Shown here: positions 62,896-64,000 of the stretch, in pieces
Position numbering within the stretch: position 1 is the stretch's first letter
How the letters are laid out: every line of letters begins with the position of its first letter
NCBI RefSeq assembly: GCF_914767665.1
Contig: NC_059501.1
Location: 53,382,798 to 53,446,797, forward strand
Direction of reading: 5' to 3'
Length of the DNA stretch: 64,000 nucleotides
Source: Harmonia axyridis
Taxonomy: Eukaryota > Arthropoda > Insecta > Coleoptera > Coccinellidae
Position numbers and translations under genes: made by a program
Notes under the pieces: generated by a model
Databases searched by the model: none
The model's input: only the letters and a program-made list of their open reading frames with translations
What the model was told of the DNA's origin: nothing

Positions 62896-64000
62896 CAGTG
62901 GCGGCCGCTCAGAGGAGGCAGAGGAGGCCGGGCCTCCCCAAATTTTACCGCATTATATTTAATTCTTAGTTCAAGTCCAACTATATTATGTTAACCTGAA
63001 TCAATAGAATATTCAAATTTCTGGATACTTTTTACCCCAATATTTCATCATATTTATACATTCTCCGCAACAGACTTCAAAACTGAGAAGATTGCGAATC
63101 GCTGCACCGTACTACAGGCATGCGATGCGCTAAAGAATACAGCAGACTCCAGACGCGGGTCGCGGAGGCCCAATTCCTTTCTAGTCGCGTTTGTCTTGAA
63201 CGTAGAATTTCAAATTTCTCCCGATACGAAGCTCCGGCCACTCTAAATTCGAGCTGGATATCACGTGACGGAGGCCCTGTCTCCGTTGACCGTAAGCATA
63301 TATTCGTTTAACCCGAACGGCCCGAACATGATCCACGGCGATTAACGATGGGTCTATATCAGCTGTTTCTGTTTATTAGCGCCAGAATTAGGGAAAGATA
63401 AAGATAGGTCAGTACTTTTTATTCCTTTCGGCGTGTGGTTTCGTGTTAGGATTGTTCGGCAAAGTTTGTAGGTAAGGAAGGATATTGGCTGGCTATTCAG
63501 ATATATTTCATCGAGAAAAATGGAAACGGAAACGTCGGAAACTAGAAATGAAAATGAAAGTGTCAGTAGGGAACTCAGAGTTACTGAAGATATTGTAGAT
63601 TTTATCTTGATTAAAAAGTTCAGCCAAATGCCTTACGATGACAAAATTTTCATTGCCAAAACTATAAAAACACCTCAGCCTGCTATGCAGAATTTAATTG
63701 TCAATTCCAGGCATAATCGTTCCTTCTGCGTCCAATGGAACAATAAATGCGAGTGGCTGACCGGAAGTACAGTTCGGAATAAATTATTTTGTTGGTTTTG
63801 TTTACTTTTCTCCGACGATTCAGAAAACAATGTGTGGTCAAAATTAGGGTATTCGGATTTAAAAAATTTACAGAGGTCTATTGAAAGACATGGCAGATCA
63901 AAATCTCATTTAGGCGCATCAATTAAATTCAAATTGTTCGGAAAACTCAATATTGTAAATTCACTTGATCAGGGTCATAGGCAAACTATCATAGATCATA
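62896..64000 (+). mobile_element. hAT element, 5' part (continues right of the window)
   Basis: It begins CAGTGGCGGCCGCTCAGAGG at 62896, a hAT terminus, exactly where the SANT repeat breaks off. A GC-richer 5' region (63110-63480) and an open transposase frame from 63520 follow. The other terminus and the duplication lie outside. Confidence 0.8.
63520..64000 (+). CDS. hAT transposase N-terminus with TTF-type zinc finger, runs off the edge
   Basis: ATG 63520, 160 codons, no stop. An acidic start (ETETSETRNENESVSRELRV) is followed by a TTF-type zinc finger: FCVQWNNKCEWLTGSTVRN, LFCWFCLLFS, then RHGRSKSHLGASIKFKLFG with the histidines. The finger binds DNA at the element ends. This is the first domain of ZMYM1/DUF4371-type hAT transposases; the core should follow to the right. 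It is the cleanest hAT frame in the window and may be a recent copy. Confidence 0.88.
   Translation, partial: METETSETRNENESVSRELRVTEDIVDFILIKKFSQMPYDDKIFIAKTIKTPQPAMQNLIVNSRHNRSFCVQWNNKCEWLTGSTVRNKLFCWFCLLFSDDSENNVWSKLGYSDLKNLQRSIERHGRSKSHLGASIKFKLFGKLNIVNSLDQGHRQTIIDH

Noticed and set aside
62865..62900. Hairpin AATTATTCAGTTCTGAATAATT considered as a Helitron 3' end
   Set aside because: No CTRR follows at the right distance and no Rep/Hel sequence is near.
1..64000. tRNA, rRNA, bacterial operons, antiphage or toxin systems
   Set aside because: None recognised on either strand; reading frames are eukaryotic TE genes with introns.

Overview
This window looks like a piece of a repeat-choked insect nuclear genome. 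It is AT-rich, its coding stretches are broken by introns with canonical GT/AG borders, and almost every recognisable reading frame belongs to a transposable element typical of arthropods: piggyBac, pogo/Tigger, mariner, hAT, PIF/Harbinger, P, Ginger-like, Crypton-like tyrosine recombinases, Ty3/gypsy, Ty1/copia, BEL/Pao, Penelope and several LINEs. I found no convincing ordinary host gene, no rRNA or tRNA gene and no CRISPR. The species cannot be named from the sequence. Most elements are on the minus strand, broken, and nested in one another.

Layout. 1-1956 is the 5' part of a piggyBac element that jumped at TTAA into the integrase gene of a Ty3/gypsy element (1957-7452). That gypsy element carries a TARG1/OARD1-like macro (ADP-ribose) domain between RNase H and integrase. 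7455-9985 is a complete pogo-type element with a PHD finger and two coding lesions. 10141-15340 is a Penelope-like element in two copies around an LTR-plus-gag fragment; the left copy ends in a hammerhead-like motif. 15822-19672 holds a LINE 3' end, a tyrosine recombinase pseudogene and a copia deletion derivative. 19822-26132 is a field of MITEs, foldbacks, a 67-bp tandem array and palindrome-rich repeats, with one unidentified 225-residue ORF. 26850-34116 is a nest: a BEL/Pao element carries a Ginger-like integrase gene, which itself carries copia, mariner and a LINE/SINE tail; a hAT element sits in the BEL LTR. 34126-39433 holds three LINE fragments and a 0.6-kb foldback. 40343-45190 has a copia gag piece, CpG-rich Harbinger-type repeats, a Harbinger end and a pogo element inserted in a second piggyBac. 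46108-50410 has a LINE ORF1, a Myb/SANT-domain gene, a copia RNase H piece and gypsy fragments. 50743-53908 is a third, gutted piggyBac carrying a nearly intact Tigger. 54190-59330 has P-element, hAT and Crypton-like remains. 59540-61472 is the 5' half of a copia element with LTR and primer-binding site. 62650-62895 is a second, inverted copy of the SANT gene's 3' end, interrupted by a hAT element whose transposase runs open off the right edge.

How it works together. These genes form no pathway; each served the mobility of its own element. The order of insertion can be read from target-site duplications and interrupted frames: gypsy before piggyBac, BEL before Ginger-like before copia/mariner, piggyBac before pogo and Tigger. 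Elements that still look close to intact at the coding level are the first piggyBac (open to the left edge), the Tigger at 50785-53025 (one homopolymer frameshift) and the hAT at the right edge (open). The least ordinary items are the macro domain inside gypsy Pol, the two unrelated-looking tyrosine recombinases, the palindrome cluster upstream of the Ginger-like gene, and the palindromic tandem repeat at 24046-24620.
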